From contig JAPLIB010000161.1 of NCBI GenBank assembly GCA_026389335.1, forward strand, positions 1 to 48,168: a stretch of DNA of 48,168 bases, given 5' to 3'. Positions 1-7,764 of this stretch are shown one piece after another. Position 1 is the first letter of the stretch, and each line of letters begins with the position of its first letter. The DNA is from Cyanobacteriota bacterium (GTDB lineage Bacteria; Cyanobacteriota; Cyanobacteriia; PCC-6307; Cyanobiaceae). Below the pieces are notes generated by a model that was not told where the DNA came from, did no database searches, and saw nothing but the letters and a program-made list of their open reading frames with translations. The translations under genes and the position numbers were made by a program.

Positions 1-1
1 C

Positions 2-286
2 TCTCGCACCCTGCTGCGTGAAAACTCCACCGCCCCGATCCAGATCCGCCAGCCCGCCGAGCTGGTGCTCGCCACCACCGACTGGAGCGCCTACGAGAGC
101 GCCAATGAACCGGCCCAGTTCTGGCAGCCGCTGCTGCTGCCCCCGGACTTCGCAGCCCTGAACCTGAGCAGCGCGGCGATGAGCTACTTCAAGCCACCCG
201 ATGGCAGCGAATGGCTGGCAATCGGCGGTCATGGCCTGCTGCTGCGCACCAAAGAGGCAGCTCCCTCCACACCAGCAACGCCATGA
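2..286 (+). CDS. C-terminal part of an unknown protein (5' end outside window)
   Basis: The frame is open from the first bases of the window and ends at TGA 284-286, so only the last 94 codons are present. The visible part is rich in Trp, Pro and Leu, has no motif I recognise and shows no membrane segment. A GTG at 65 could be a start, but the frame continues without a stop upstream of it, so a longer gene entering from outside the window is more likely. Its stop overlaps the next start codon (ATGA at 283-286), which indicates an operon with the 411-residue protein that follows. Function unknown. Confidence 0.6.
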   Translation, partial: SRTLLRENSTAPIQIRQPAELVLATTDWSAYESANEPAQFWQPLLLPPDFAALNLSSAAMSYFKPPDGSEWLAIGGHGLLLRTKEAAPSTPATP

Positions 287-1518
287 CCTATCAGGTGTTC
301 TGCCAGAGCTTTTCGCCTGGCAGCTGGAAATGGACCAGCAAGGACCCCTCCGGGGTTGGGATGCGCCTCGATGGCGCCTTCCGAGCCTTTGCGGCGCTCG
401 TCAATGCCCTGCCGGGCAACGCCAGCACGCCCCTGACGGTGGTGCGCAGCCATGGCGATGCCACCGCCAACCGCTGGGGTTACACCTGGCAGCTGGGCCA
501 TCCCGTCGAGCCTGCCCACCTTTGGTTCCTCACCGAGAGCACCACAGCCCAGGGGGATACCCAGAGCAGCAGCAGTGCCCAGTTCGGCAGTGCATTGGCA
601 AGCACCTTCACCAGCAGTACCGCCAATGGCGGCTACGGCTCCTACAGCAACGCCATCGCCTACAGCACCGGCCTGGCCTACCTCGACAGCACGATCACGG
701 GCGCCACTTCGATCGGCGCAATCCTGCTGATCGCCCAGGACACCACCCCCGGCAAAGAATTCTTCTGCTGGACCCTCAAAACCCATGGCGGCAACGACGA
801 GCTACACCGCGACAGCTGCCATGCCCTCTACAAGAGCCCCGGCACCACAGGCTGGAACTCAATCGCCATCTTCCCCAGAACCAGCAGGCAGGTCTATGGC
901 CAGACGATCCTGCAGGGCTATTCCGGCAATCGCTTTGGCGGCCTCCCCGCCTCCTCCATCAGCAGCAGCCTCCACGCCAACGGCCACCAGCTGCGCAACG
1001 GCATCGCCCTGGGCCATGTCGACGTCGTGTTGCAGAGCCAGGGGCTTTTCGATATCCCGCCACCACTGATCCAGCTGCCGGCGCCGCTGTTCATCGGCTC
1101 CACCAGCACCCGCGGTGCCAGCACCCATTTCGGCAAGGTGACCCGCCCCGATGGGGTGATGCTGCAGCTGGGCCAACGCTCGACCGACCGGGACGTTTGG
1201 CTATGGGTGCCCAGCGGCATCAGCCACACCCAGAGCAGCCCCTGGAGCGCACCCCTGGCCCTGAGCCATTGGCGGGAGTGCAACGAGCTGCACTTCATCA
1301 GTGGCTTGCCGCCTCAGGGTCTGCCCCCTTGGGGCCTGCAGTTGATCACCGCCACGGCTGATTTCATCCGTCATTTTCCGCCAATGAGCGCCATGGGCGC
1401 CCGCCAGCACCCGCAGCAAGGGCCTCTGCTGTCCAGTTCCGGTGGCGGCGATACCGGAGCCGAGACCAACACAAATGCCAGGCCCAGCTCAGGGCTGCTC
1501 TGGCCCCGGCGCCTGTGA
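283..1518 (+). CDS. Hypothetical protein, 411 aa, possibly an extracellular or virion-like surface protein
   Basis: The start is ATG 283, overlapping the upstream stop as ATGA; an in-frame start at 211 lies inside the preceding gene and was not chosen. The protein is rich in Ser, Thr, Gly and aromatic residues, with many short beta-prone stretches and no obvious membrane helix, signal peptide or catalytic motif. That composition is common in phage tail or surface-exposed proteins, but this is only an impression. The last 40 residues are low complexity (Gly, Ser, Thr, Pro). It is coupled to the gene entering at the left edge and is probably co-translated with it. I do not recognise a family. 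Confidence 0.55.
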   Translation: MTYQVFCQSFSPGSWKWTSKDPSGVGMRLDGAFRAFAALVNALPGNASTPLTVVRSHGDATANRWGYTWQLGHPVEPAHLWFLTESTTAQGDTQSSSSAQFGSALASTFTSSTANGGYGSYSNAIAYSTGLAYLDSTITGATSIGAILLIAQDTTPGKEFFCWTLKTHGGNDELHRDSCHALYKSPGTTGWNSIAIFPRTSRQVYGQTILQGYSGNRFGGLPASSISSSLHANGHQLRNGIALGHVDVVLQSQGLFDIPPPLIQLPAPLFIGSTSTRGASTHFGKVTRPDGVMLQLGQRSTDRDVWLWVPSGISHTQSSPWSAPLALSHWRECNELHFISGLPPQGLPPWGLQLITATADFIRHFPPMSAMGARQHPQQGPLLSSSGGGDTGAETNTNARPSSGLLWPRRL

Positions 1519-1587
1519 CGCCGTACGGATCGAGTGTGCCCGGCGGAACCTGGTGCCAGGCAGCCACTCACGCCATCGTGTGCAGAA

Positions 1588-1911
1588 ATGCAGCAACGGC
1601 GCATGAGCTGGTCTGAACTGGAGCGCTTGGTGGCTGATGTGGAAGCCAGCTGTGATCTCCAGCAGATCCTGCGCCGCTGCCGCAGAACGCCTGGCTGGAG
1701 CATCAGCACGCACATCAGCCCTCGGCTGGAGCAAAGGGCTGAGCTCCAGGGGCTGAACCCGGTTCCACGCGGCCGGCACCTTGTTCGCGGCAGGCGCGTT
1801 CCCCCGCCACCTGGACCTGTACACCGAGTCCGGTCGGCGGGTGGCTCAGTTTTCGGTGTCACCTCGATCGCAGCAGCTGGCCTTTTGCCCGCCATTTTCC
1901 TGCTGACGTAG
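1588..1911 (+). CDS. Short protein with Nif11-like N-terminus, probably degraded
   Basis: ATG 1588 or ATG 1603 opens a frame whose first 30 residues (from MSWSELERLVADVEAS, then LQQILRRCRR) resemble the N-terminal helix of cyanobacterial Nif11-domain proteins. The expected second half of the domain (a turn around an LGY-like motif) is missing. The remaining frame is Arg/Pro-rich and looks non-coding. A short +1 frame starting at the end of the match reads NAWLEHQH and stops soon after, which would fit an internal deletion with a frameshift. The last part of the frame overlaps the 27-bp dispersed repeat at 1838-1864. Nif11 proteins can be leader peptides of modified peptides or stand-alone proteins of unknown role; no modifying enzyme is seen here. 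Confidence 0.35.
   Translation: MQQRRMSWSELERLVADVEASCDLQQILRRCRRTPGWSISTHISPRLEQRAELQGLNPVPRGRHLVRGRRVPPPPGPVHRVRSAGGSVFGVTSIAAAGLLPAIFLLT
1838..1864 (+). repeat. 27-bp dispersed direct repeat, copy 1
   Basis: A 27-bp segment beginning CGGGTGGCTCAG and ending with CGGTGTCACCT recurs at 6880-6906 with two mismatches, in the same orientation. Both copies lie just downstream of short genes. It may be a piece of an old mobile element; its origin is not known to me. Confidence 0.6.
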
Positions 1912-1947
1912 CAGACAGCTACAGTTGATTCGGCAGTCCGGTGCGTC

Positions 1948-2364
1948 ATGGCCAAATCCGCATCTCCCGTGCGCCTGCAGGATGCACTGATGCGCAGTGC
2001 CGCCCTGGCCGGGGCCCGGCACCACCGCAGCGCCGCCCAGCAGATCGAATACTGGGCCTCCCTGGGGCGTGAAGTGGCAACGCTGCTGGATCCGGACCGT
2101 CTGCTCGCGGTGCAGGCGGGTCTGGCGCGACTGCACGTCGAGCCTGTCACGGCGCCTTCCGTGATCCCGGAGCAGGTGTTCGCCGCCCTCGAGGCTGACC
2201 GCAGCAGTGGCGTGCTGGCCAATTCCGTCAGTTCTGCGCCGGTGCGGTACCAGGCCTGTAGCAGCCGACCCGGCTATTTGGAACGGCTCGATAAGGACGG
2301 CAGTCGCAGCGTGGGTCGCTTTGCCAATGGCGAGTTTCTGGCCTGCGAGTTCAGCGACAGTTGA
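1948..2364 (+). CDS. ParD-like antitoxin of a zeta-toxin pair
   Basis: A 138-residue protein whose first 60 residues carry the pattern seen in ParD-like antitoxins (TA_anti type): a basic N-terminus, then SAALAGARHHRSAAQQIEYW, which is a ribbon-helix-helix-like start followed by the conserved QIEYWA segment. Such proteins neutralise a cognate toxin and usually repress their own promoter. The C-terminal half, from about residue 90, is less conserved and may be the toxin-binding part. Its stop overlaps the TTG start of the kinase-like toxin (TTGA, 2361-2364), so the pair is translationally coupled. The start is ATG 1948; no strong ribosome binding site is visible. The role as antitoxin is inferred from family resemblance and position. 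Confidence 0.7.
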   Translation: MAKSASPVRLQDALMRSAALAGARHHRSAAQQIEYWASLGREVATLLDPDRLLAVQAGLARLHVEPVTAPSVIPEQVFAALEADRSSGVLANSVSSAPVRYQACSSRPGYLERLDKDGSRSVGRFANGEFLACEFSDS

Positions 2365-2948
2365 ATGACGCACCCCAGCTCTGGATGCTTGTGGGTGGCA
2401 ATGGGGCCGGCAAGAGCACCTTTTACCGGCTCGCCCTTGAGCCCTTGGGTCTGCCCTTTGTCAATGCCGATCAGCTGGCCCGTTTCGCCTTCCCGGATGA
2501 TCCGGAGGCTCACAGCTATGAAGCCGCCATGCTCGCAGAGGGGCTCCGTCATCAGCTCCTGGGTGATGGCCTGAGCTTCTGTTTCGAAACCGTTTATTCC
2601 CATCCCTCCAAGATCGATTTCGTCGCCCGTGCCAAGGCACTCGGCTATCAGATCATCATGGTGTTCATCCACCTCGAATCGACAGGTCTCAACCAGGCAC
2701 GCGTGGCGATGCGGGTGAAAGACGGTGGCCATCATGTCCCTCCCGAGAAGCTGATCAGCCGTATCCCACGCCTGCTGCAGCATGTGCATGCCTCCATCCC
2801 CCTGGTGGATGTGCTGCGCGTCTACGACAACTCCTCGGCCCTGGATCCGTTCCAGCCCGTGCTCACGCTCAGCCAGGGAGCGTTGCAGCTGCATCAGGAT
2901 CCCCTACCCACCTGGGCTGCCGCCTTGATTGCCGATCCTGAAGGCTGA
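2361..2948 (+). CDS. Zeta-toxin family P-loop kinase
   Basis: A 195-residue P-loop kinase. The Walker A motif GGNGAGKST is at about residues 12-20, followed by FVNADQLA, the zeta-type segment holding the catalytic Asp, then FETVYSHPSK and the family pattern R-x(3)-R-x(3)-GGHHVP near residue 125. Family members phosphorylate UDP-GlcNAc or other small molecules and block cell wall synthesis; the substrate here is unknown. The likely start is TTG 2361, overlapping the antitoxin stop; ATG 2385 would still leave the P-loop intact. The size is near that of short zeta-like proteins. No lesion is seen in the core motifs, so the toxin is probably active and held in check by the upstream antitoxin. Confidence 0.8.
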   Translation: MNDAPQLWMLVGGNGAGKSTFYRLALEPLGLPFVNADQLARFAFPDDPEAHSYEAAMLAEGLRHQLLGDGLSFCFETVYSHPSKIDFVARAKALGYQIIMVFIHLESTGLNQARVAMRVKDGGHHVPPEKLISRIPRLLQHVHASIPLVDVLRVYDNSSALDPFQPVLTLSQGALQLHQDPLPTWAAALIADPEG

Positions 2949-3000
2949 GATCGCCTCATCGCAGGAGCGCCTGATCGAGCCCGACATGCCCGCCAACGCC

Positions 3001-3026
3001 AAAAAAAAATGGCCCTCATGGAGGGC
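3001..3026 (-). terminator. Rho-independent terminator, minus strand
   Basis: Read on the minus strand, the stem GCCCTC (3026-3021) and GAGGGC (3017-3012) with a three-base loop is followed almost at once by a run of nine T (3009-3001). This is a textbook intrinsic terminator for the minus-strand gene ending at 3098. Confidence 0.75.
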
Positions 3027-3057
3027 GGCCGCCACTCTTTGCCCCAGCCAAAGGGCA

Positions 3058-3086
3058 AGAAAAAGCCGGGAGCAGGGCCCCCGGCA
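3058..3086 (-). terminator. Second Rho-independent terminator, minus strand
   Basis: On the minus strand GCCGGG (3086-3081) pairs with CCCGGC (3071-3066) across a nine-base loop and is followed by TTTTT (3065-3061). It lies 12 bases past the stop codon of the 3098-3433 gene and would be the first of two tandem terminators. Confidence 0.7.
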
Positions 3087-3097
3087 GGAGCCAGGCC

Positions 3098-3433
3098 TCA
3101 GAGAGGCAGCAGTGCCGCGAGGGCCTCACGGCCCTCGCCCTCAGCCGCCACCAGCTGCCGCAACTCTTGAATCGCAATCTGCGCCTCCAGCTCTTCTTCC
3201 AGCTCGGCATCGATTTCATCGATGCGCTGCAGGCAGCGCTGCAGCACCGGCAGCATTTCCTCTTCCAGCAAGGCGATTTCCTCCTCGCCGTAGGGATGTT
3301 CAATCCAGCTGCGCCGCAGCGGCTGATTGACATGACAGCGCAGGATGCCCTCGATGCACCGCAGGCTGGATTCCAGCAGCAGGAACGGATCCTGCTCCGG
3401 CGAGCAATAGGCAGACGTGGTGATGTGGACCAT
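3098..3433 (-). CDS. Hypothetical acidic protein, 111 aa
   Basis: A 111-residue soluble protein that is strongly acidic and helical from about residue 45 onward (EEEIALLEEEMLPVL, then a Glu-rich stretch), suggesting a coiled coil. The first 40 residues contain two Cys and are mixed. There is no catalytic motif or signal peptide. It is followed by two tandem intrinsic terminators and stands alone: the next minus-strand gene upstream ends at 3560. The coding call rests on codon-typical composition and the well placed terminators. Function unknown. Confidence 0.6.
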   Translation of the reverse strand: MVHITTSAYCSPEQDPFLLLESSLRCIEGILRCHVNQPLRRSWIEHPYGEEEIALLEEEMLPVLQRCLQRIDEIDAELEEELEAQIAIQELRQLVAAEGEGREALAALLPL

Positions 3434-3559
3434 GGAGCAGGACGCCGGGGGCGCCGCGACGGGACCGACCCCAGCCGAGGTCCGACGTCAGGAGGGCCTC
3501 AGACTGGAGAGGCCCGGCGCAAGGCCCCATAGGGCCAAGGCCCAGTGGGCTCGATCCAT

Positions 3560-5920
3560 TCATGGCAGGGTTCTGTATGGCTGGGCGAGGGACTTATCGC
3601 TGCGATAGTTCCTGCGACGACCGCCTCCCGCTGCATTGAATACCGTTGCCGCTGGGCTTGCTTCTGGGGGCTTCTCGCCGGATGCCGCTGCCTCAACGGT
3701 GGCGTCATAGAGCGCCAGGGCCTGCGCCAGAGCGTCACGGTGCTCCGCGACCAGGGACTGGGGGGATTCGAGGCGAATCGCGCTGCTATAGGACAACAGC
3801 CAGCGCCGCAGCTCCCCATCCCCATCCAGCACCCAGCCCGGCAGATCCACCTCCACCGGATAGGGATGGAGTGGATCGCCATCGACCTGCAGGCTGTAGC
3901 GCCGCGGCGGTGCGCCTCCCCAGCTGTCGCCAGGTAGCGGCGCGGATAGACGGATGGCAGCGGGCAGGAAGCGATCCAGTTCCCGCCGGATTGCCTTCAT
4001 CACGGCGGGCGCGCAGCGCAATCGCAGGGTGCTGAGCAGCAGTATCCGGCCCTCGGCCGTGGCTCGCACCAGCTCCTGCTGCTGGGCCAGATCAAGCCCA
4101 AAGCACAAGCCACCACAGAGCTGCTGCAGCACCATCGCCCGATCCAGGGCCTGGAGATGGATGGTCTGCTCGCGGCTGGAGCGCTGCTCCACCTGGAAGA
4201 CATGCACCTCATCGAGGGGGGTGCAGGCCAGCAACCCTTCCCGCTGGCCAATGGAGGCGTGCTCATGCAACAGCCACCAGCAGCTGCCTTGGAGCAACAG
4301 CTGCAGCGGCCACACCGCCTGGGCGCCGGCCGGGGTTCGACGGCCCTCGGATTGGGCGATCAACAGCTTCTGCCGCAGACGGATGGCGGTCGCGATCACG
4401 CACTCACCGACCCGATCGCTCCGGCCGCCTGATGACAGGGCGAACTGCCGCGGGCGGTGGGGTTGGAGCCAGCGGCGTCCCGGGGGATGACAATCAGGAT
4501 CGGCACCGAGCTCGCACAACCGTTGCCGCAGGCTGTCGCTGATGGACGCTGCGCTGCGATCACCCAGCTCCTCGGCCTGGAGCTGCAGCAGGCGGCAGGC
4601 TTCCTGCAACTGCTGCAGGCTGAGCAAGGCGGTACCGAGCGCAAAGCCGCGCCGACCACTGCGGCCGGGCAGACGGAAGCCATACGGAGTGAGGGTGGCG
4701 GTGATAGCGGTGTGCACCTGGCGTGCCCGCCAATACCGCTGGCCGCCGTTCTCCCGGTTGAGGCAGTCGGCGAGGTGCTCGGTGATCCGCTCGCCTTCCG
4801 CCTGGTCGTAGGGATGGTGCAGCAGGTAACGCAGCACGGTGAAGGTCTGACAGAAGGCCTCTCGATCCGCCAGCCGCGGTAGCCCACCCAGCGGCCGGGA
4901 CTTGCCGTCGGGCCAGGCTGGCGGTTCGATGGCCGTGAACGACGCGCCTTGGCTGTTGCGCTTCTCCTGATCAGCCTGGGTTGTGAATCCCTGGCTCTCC
5001 AGCCAGTCCAGATCACAGGCGACGGCGGTGGCATCGGCGTAACAGGCTCCATGCAGACGACCCAGGATCGCGGCGGCTTTTTCCGGCAGACCACCGGGCG
5101 GCAGCGGCGAAAGCAACAGATCCAGCTCCGGATCAGGTGGGCATCCCGTCACTGTCAGTTTCGGTTGCTGACAAAGCAGCTGCACCAGATAGAGGAGGCG
5201 CTCCTGGTCCAGCAGCCTTGAGTAGCCGTGCAGCTCATGGCTGGCATCGCGGTTCGTACCGCGCTGGATGCTGCTCTCCATTCCGGCCAGCGCGGCAACA
5301 ATCAGGGAGTCGAGCGAACGCTCCTGGCCGCTCTGCAGTCGCACCACCTGGCAGAAGCCTTCCTGGCGGTGGGGGACGGGAGCGGACTGCAGCAACTGGG
5401 CGCATTGCCGGAGAATCACGTCGTCCGGCACCGGGCGATCGCGCTGGCGGTTCCACTGCAGACAGAGGTGTTGGGGCGTATCGAGCCACCAGCCGACCCA
5501 TTGCACCGGCTCCGGCAGGACCATGGCCTGGGTGATCGCCAATCGGAAGGCCCGTTTCGTATAGGAGGCCTCCAGGATCACCGTCTCATCGGCGACGAGG
5601 GCCTCGCAGAGCTCCTGCTGAATGACAGCCTCTACCTCCTTCCAGCTGCCGAGGAAGCCGGAATCACCGTAGAGATCCCGGCGGATCACACTGCTGGAGA
5701 GGTAGCGAACCGGAGGTTGATCCGGGGCCTGAATCACGCGCGTGAGGATGCGAGCGGCCGTGCTCTTGCCACTGGCGGCTGCACCGATCATCAGATGAAA
5801 ACGTGCTGGTCTGACTGGCATGCCAGGGGTGGAGGTGATGAAACCCTGCGAGCAGGAATAGGGTCGTTGAAGTCCCGGTAAAGCTAGGTGAGTTGTCGTT
5901 GATTGGGCGGCTTTTGCCAT
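3560..5920 (-). CDS. P-loop kinase (AAA_33-like) fused to a WYL-domain regulator
   Basis: The 786-residue protein starts at ATG 5920, preceded by a strong site (GGGAGG, 6 bases upstream); in-frame starts at 5950 and 6019 lack one. The N-terminal 200 residues form a P-loop kinase of the polynucleotide-kinase/AAA_33 type: Walker A GAAASGKST at residues 46-54, then SSSVIRRDLYG and a Trp-rich lid region. The middle (about 200-480) is unrecognised. Around residues 500-600 is a WYL-like fold (VWPLQLLLQGSCWWLLHEHA), and the C-terminus (YSLQVDGD, then a region ending in ALALYDAT) resembles the WCX extension. WYL domains bind ligands, often nucleotides or single-stranded DNA, and control defence genes. 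The fusion suggests a regulator that senses or modifies nucleic acid. It is divergent from the gene at 6178. Confidence 0.7.
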   Translation of the reverse strand: MAKAAQSTTTHLALPGLQRPYSCSQGFITSTPGMPVRPARFHLMIGAAASGKSTAARILTRVIQAPDQPPVRYLSSSVIRRDLYGDSGFLGSWKEVEAVIQQELCEALVADETVILEASYTKRAFRLAITQAMVLPEPVQWVGWWLDTPQHLCLQWNRQRDRPVPDDVILRQCAQLLQSAPVPHRQEGFCQVVRLQSGQERSLDSLIVAALAGMESSIQRGTNRDASHELHGYSRLLDQERLLYLVQLLCQQPKLTVTGCPPDPELDLLLSPLPPGGLPEKAAAILGRLHGACYADATAVACDLDWLESQGFTTQADQEKRNSQGASFTAIEPPAWPDGKSRPLGGLPRLADREAFCQTFTVLRYLLHHPYDQAEGERITEHLADCLNRENGGQRYWRARQVHTAITATLTPYGFRLPGRSGRRGFALGTALLSLQQLQEACRLLQLQAEELGDRSAASISDSLRQRLCELGADPDCHPPGRRWLQPHRPRQFALSSGGRSDRVGECVIATAIRLRQKLLIAQSEGRRTPAGAQAVWPLQLLLQGSCWWLLHEHASIGQREGLLACTPLDEVHVFQVEQRSSREQTIHLQALDRAMVLQQLCGGLCFGLDLAQQQELVRATAEGRILLLSTLRLRCAPAVMKAIRRELDRFLPAAIRLSAPLPGDSWGGAPPRRYSLQVDGDPLHPYPVEVDLPGWVLDGDGELRRWLLSYSSAIRLESPQSLVAEHRDALAQALALYDATVEAAASGEKPPEASPAATVFNAAGGGRRRNYRSDKSLAQPYRTLP

Positions 5921-6177
5921 CGGATTCCTCCCTGATATTGCTTTGGTCATCCTGTAGCTGAAGCTACTGTTTTCGTCAGCGTCTGTTTGGGTGAAACGGG
6001 GACATTCCTGCCACCTCAAGCTGTGAACAGTTCATCCAGTCCAGAGGGCTGGCTCCAGCAATCGACACGCTCTCGACCGCGGCTGCCTATAGCCGCAGCC
6101 AGCACCCCGCAAGCGGAAGCAGCGGCAAGCCGCAGCAACGGCTGCTCGTCGGCTGCGATCCGCTCCATCGTTATCTG

Positions 6178-6825
6178 TTGCCGGGGGAGGATCCGCCGCT
6201 GACGACCTGGCAGTCGCTCACCCACTGGAGTGAGCTACTCACCGGTGGTGCCCTCGATGCCGTGCTGGTCAGCGTGGCGGCCACGGCCCAGGCCAAGCCA
6301 TCGCTGGAGGCCGATTCAGCAAAGCAAGCCGATGCCGAGCAGCTCCAGACCCTTGCCTCAGCCGACCTGATCGCCGGAGCCCACTGGATGGCCGGCATCA
6401 GCGCCATGCCGCTGGGGATTCAGTCGCTGCTGCTCCTCCATGCCAGCCAGCAGCAGAGAGCAGCGGCAGATCAAGGTGGCCCGAGGCCCTGGCAGCTGCT
6501 GCTGCCGCCAGCTGAGCAACAGCCGCGGCTGCAGCGGGATCTGCAACAGCTGGGGTTGCTGCCGCTTGGGCATTGCAGCGCCATCGACGACGCGGGCTGG
6601 CTGCAGCAACTGCAGGCCGAGCCCTATCTGCTGCCCGCCCATCTGTCGTTGCTGGAGCAAGCGCCGTGGCGCGAGGCCGCCCTGAGGGCGGTGCCGCCAC
6701 CGGAACCGCTGGAGGAGCAGCTGTGGCTGCTGGTGCGGCAGGGCGAGGAGCGGTGGCCAGCGATCGACGCCCTGGCAGCCCAGCTGCGTGAGCGGGTGCT
6801 CAAAGCGAATCCGGCCGACGGGTGA
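6178..6825 (+). CDS. Hypothetical protein, 215 aa or longer, divergent from the kinase-WYL gene
   Basis: The first conventional start in this frame is TTG 6178, but the frame is open from 5995 and the codons just upstream read as plausible protein (RLLVGCDPLHRYLLPGEDPP across the start). The true start may therefore be a rare codon upstream, for example CTG near 6055. The protein is Leu, Gln and Ala rich and looks helical. It has no P-loop, no membrane segment and no recognised domain. It ends at 6825 and shares a short divergent intergenic region with the kinase-WYL gene, so the two may be co-regulated. Function unknown. Confidence 0.55.
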   Translation: MPGEDPPLTTWQSLTHWSELLTGGALDAVLVSVAATAQAKPSLEADSAKQADAEQLQTLASADLIAGAHWMAGISAMPLGIQSLLLLHASQQQRAAADQGGPRPWQLLLPPAEQQPRLQRDLQQLGLLPLGHCSAIDDAGWLQQLQAEPYLLPAHLSLLEQAPWREAALRAVPPPEPLEEQLWLLVRQGEERWPAIDALAAQLRERVLKANPADG

Positions 6826-6879
6826 TCTTCTGGAGCGACCCGGACCGCGCCGCATCGCGCGAGCAGGATCGGTGGCCTC

Positions 6880-6906
6880 CGGGTGGCTCAGGTTTCGGTG
6901 TCGCCT
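6880..6906 (+). repeat. 27-bp dispersed direct repeat, copy 2
   Basis: This copy matches 1838-1864 at 25 of 27 positions in the same orientation. It lies between the end of the 6178-6825 gene and the broken C39 peptidase. Confidence 0.6.
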
Positions 6907-6954
6907 GCTGGCACTCGACAACCAGATCTGAGCCAGCCACCGAGGCCCTGGGGT

Positions 6955-7539
6955 TCACCCCTCCGCCAGCACCGCCCAGCCGCTGCCGTCGCCCTCCACC
7001 ATCCAGCGGCGACCGAAGTTCGCTCGGCTGTAGCTGCAGAAGCGGGCGGTGCCGCCCAAGTTGGTGCCATTCACCAAGTCCGCCTCGCCCAAGGGGTCGT
7101 GCACGATCACGTGCGTGGGATTGATGCCGACGACGATCAGCCAGTGGCCACCGCCGGTGGGGCTGCTGACCGGACCGCGGTGGAGATAGCCGCAGGGGAC
7201 GGGGATGCCGGCGGCGATGTGTTTCTCAAGAGTGGAGAAGCTGGCCTGGTTGCTGAAGCGCGCGGAGATGCCGTAGCTGGCCAGGGCCTGGATCTGGGCC
7301 GTGGGGACCGTTGTGTCGCCGAACTGGCGGACCCTGGCCAGGTACTGATCGTCACCATTGGCCCCGCTGAGGACGCCGGGTTTCAAGAAGGCCAGGAGCA
7401 TTGCCCGGTGTCAACTACGTAGGCGGGCGCGCCTATCTAATCGTCGCCGAACAAGGAGCATGGCGCAGCTGGAGGAGAAGCACATCCGCCGGCCCTGATC
7501 GGTGGCGGAATCCAGCTGAGCGAAGCAGGGCACCGACAA
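6955..7539 (-). pseudogene. C39-like cysteine peptidase interrupted by a 60-bp in-frame insertion
   Basis: Downstream of the insertion, the minus strand codes for a C39_2-type peptidase body: GGGHWLIVVG with the catalytic His, then HVIVHDPLGEAD with the Asp. The segment with the catalytic Cys is present upstream of the insertion (7461-7539) as QLDSATDQGRRMCFSSSCAM. The two halves are in the same frame but separated by 60 bp that contain an in-frame TGA. Removing those 60 bp restores a continuous C39 domain (SCAM joined to LLAFLKPG). The original start is unclear: TTG 7539 or GTG 7533. As it stands only a fragment from ATG 7401, without the catalytic Cys, could be made. Such peptidases act in export or wall turnover. 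It follows two small genes and a sigma factor on the same strand. Confidence 0.75.
7394..7461 (-). mobile_element. 52-bp MITE-like palindromic insertion with 8-bp direct repeats
   Basis: The 8-bp repeat AGGAGCAT occurs at 7394-7401 and 7454-7461 and flanks a 52-bp insert (7402-7453). The insert starts TG and ends CA and is an imperfect palindrome: 14 of the outer 22 positions match between the two arms, and the centre contains GGCGCGCC. Most arm differences become G-U pairs in RNA from the minus strand, so the peptidase transcript would carry a hairpin. An 8-bp target duplication plus inverted ends is the signature of DDE transposition. It could be a minimal MITE or the remnant of a larger element that lost its interior. 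Confidence 0.65.
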
Positions 7540-7602
7540 CGGATTGCCGCGGCTGCCAGCGTTGGCCGGCGTTGATGGCAGCGGAGCAGCAGCAGCTGCC
7601 TC

Positions 7603-7764
7603 CTATCGGGCGGTCCAGAGGCTCCGCAGGGTGCCGCCCTCCTGCAGGGCCTGGGGCTCATGGGCCACCAGCCTCTCCAACACTGCCTCCAGCCAGGCCC
7701 GGTGGTGTGCCAGACCGGGGTTGAAGTGCTCGACGTAGTCGCCAGCGGGGATGGGGCGGCTCAT
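7603..7764 (-). CDS. Small hypothetical protein, 53 aa, in the sigma-factor operon
   Basis: ATG 7764 overlaps the TGA of the upstream small gene (ATGA at 7764-7761) and the frame ends at TAG 7605-7603. The product begins MSRPIPAGDYVEHFNPGL and continues as a helical, Leu/Ala/Glu-rich segment with His residues. It has no membrane segment or known motif. An AGGAGG sequence directly after the stop (7604-7599) may serve the broken peptidase gene downstream. Tight coupling to its neighbour supports it as a real gene. Function unknown. Confidence 0.55.
   Translation of the reverse strand: MSRPIPAGDYVEHFNPGLAHHRAWLEAVLERLVAHEPQALQEGGTLRSLWTAR

Noticed and set aside
201..1361. Long plus-strand frame of 386 codons overlapping the 411-residue gene
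   Set aside because: Extremely rich in Pro, Arg, Gln and His, a shadow of the true frame at 283-1518.
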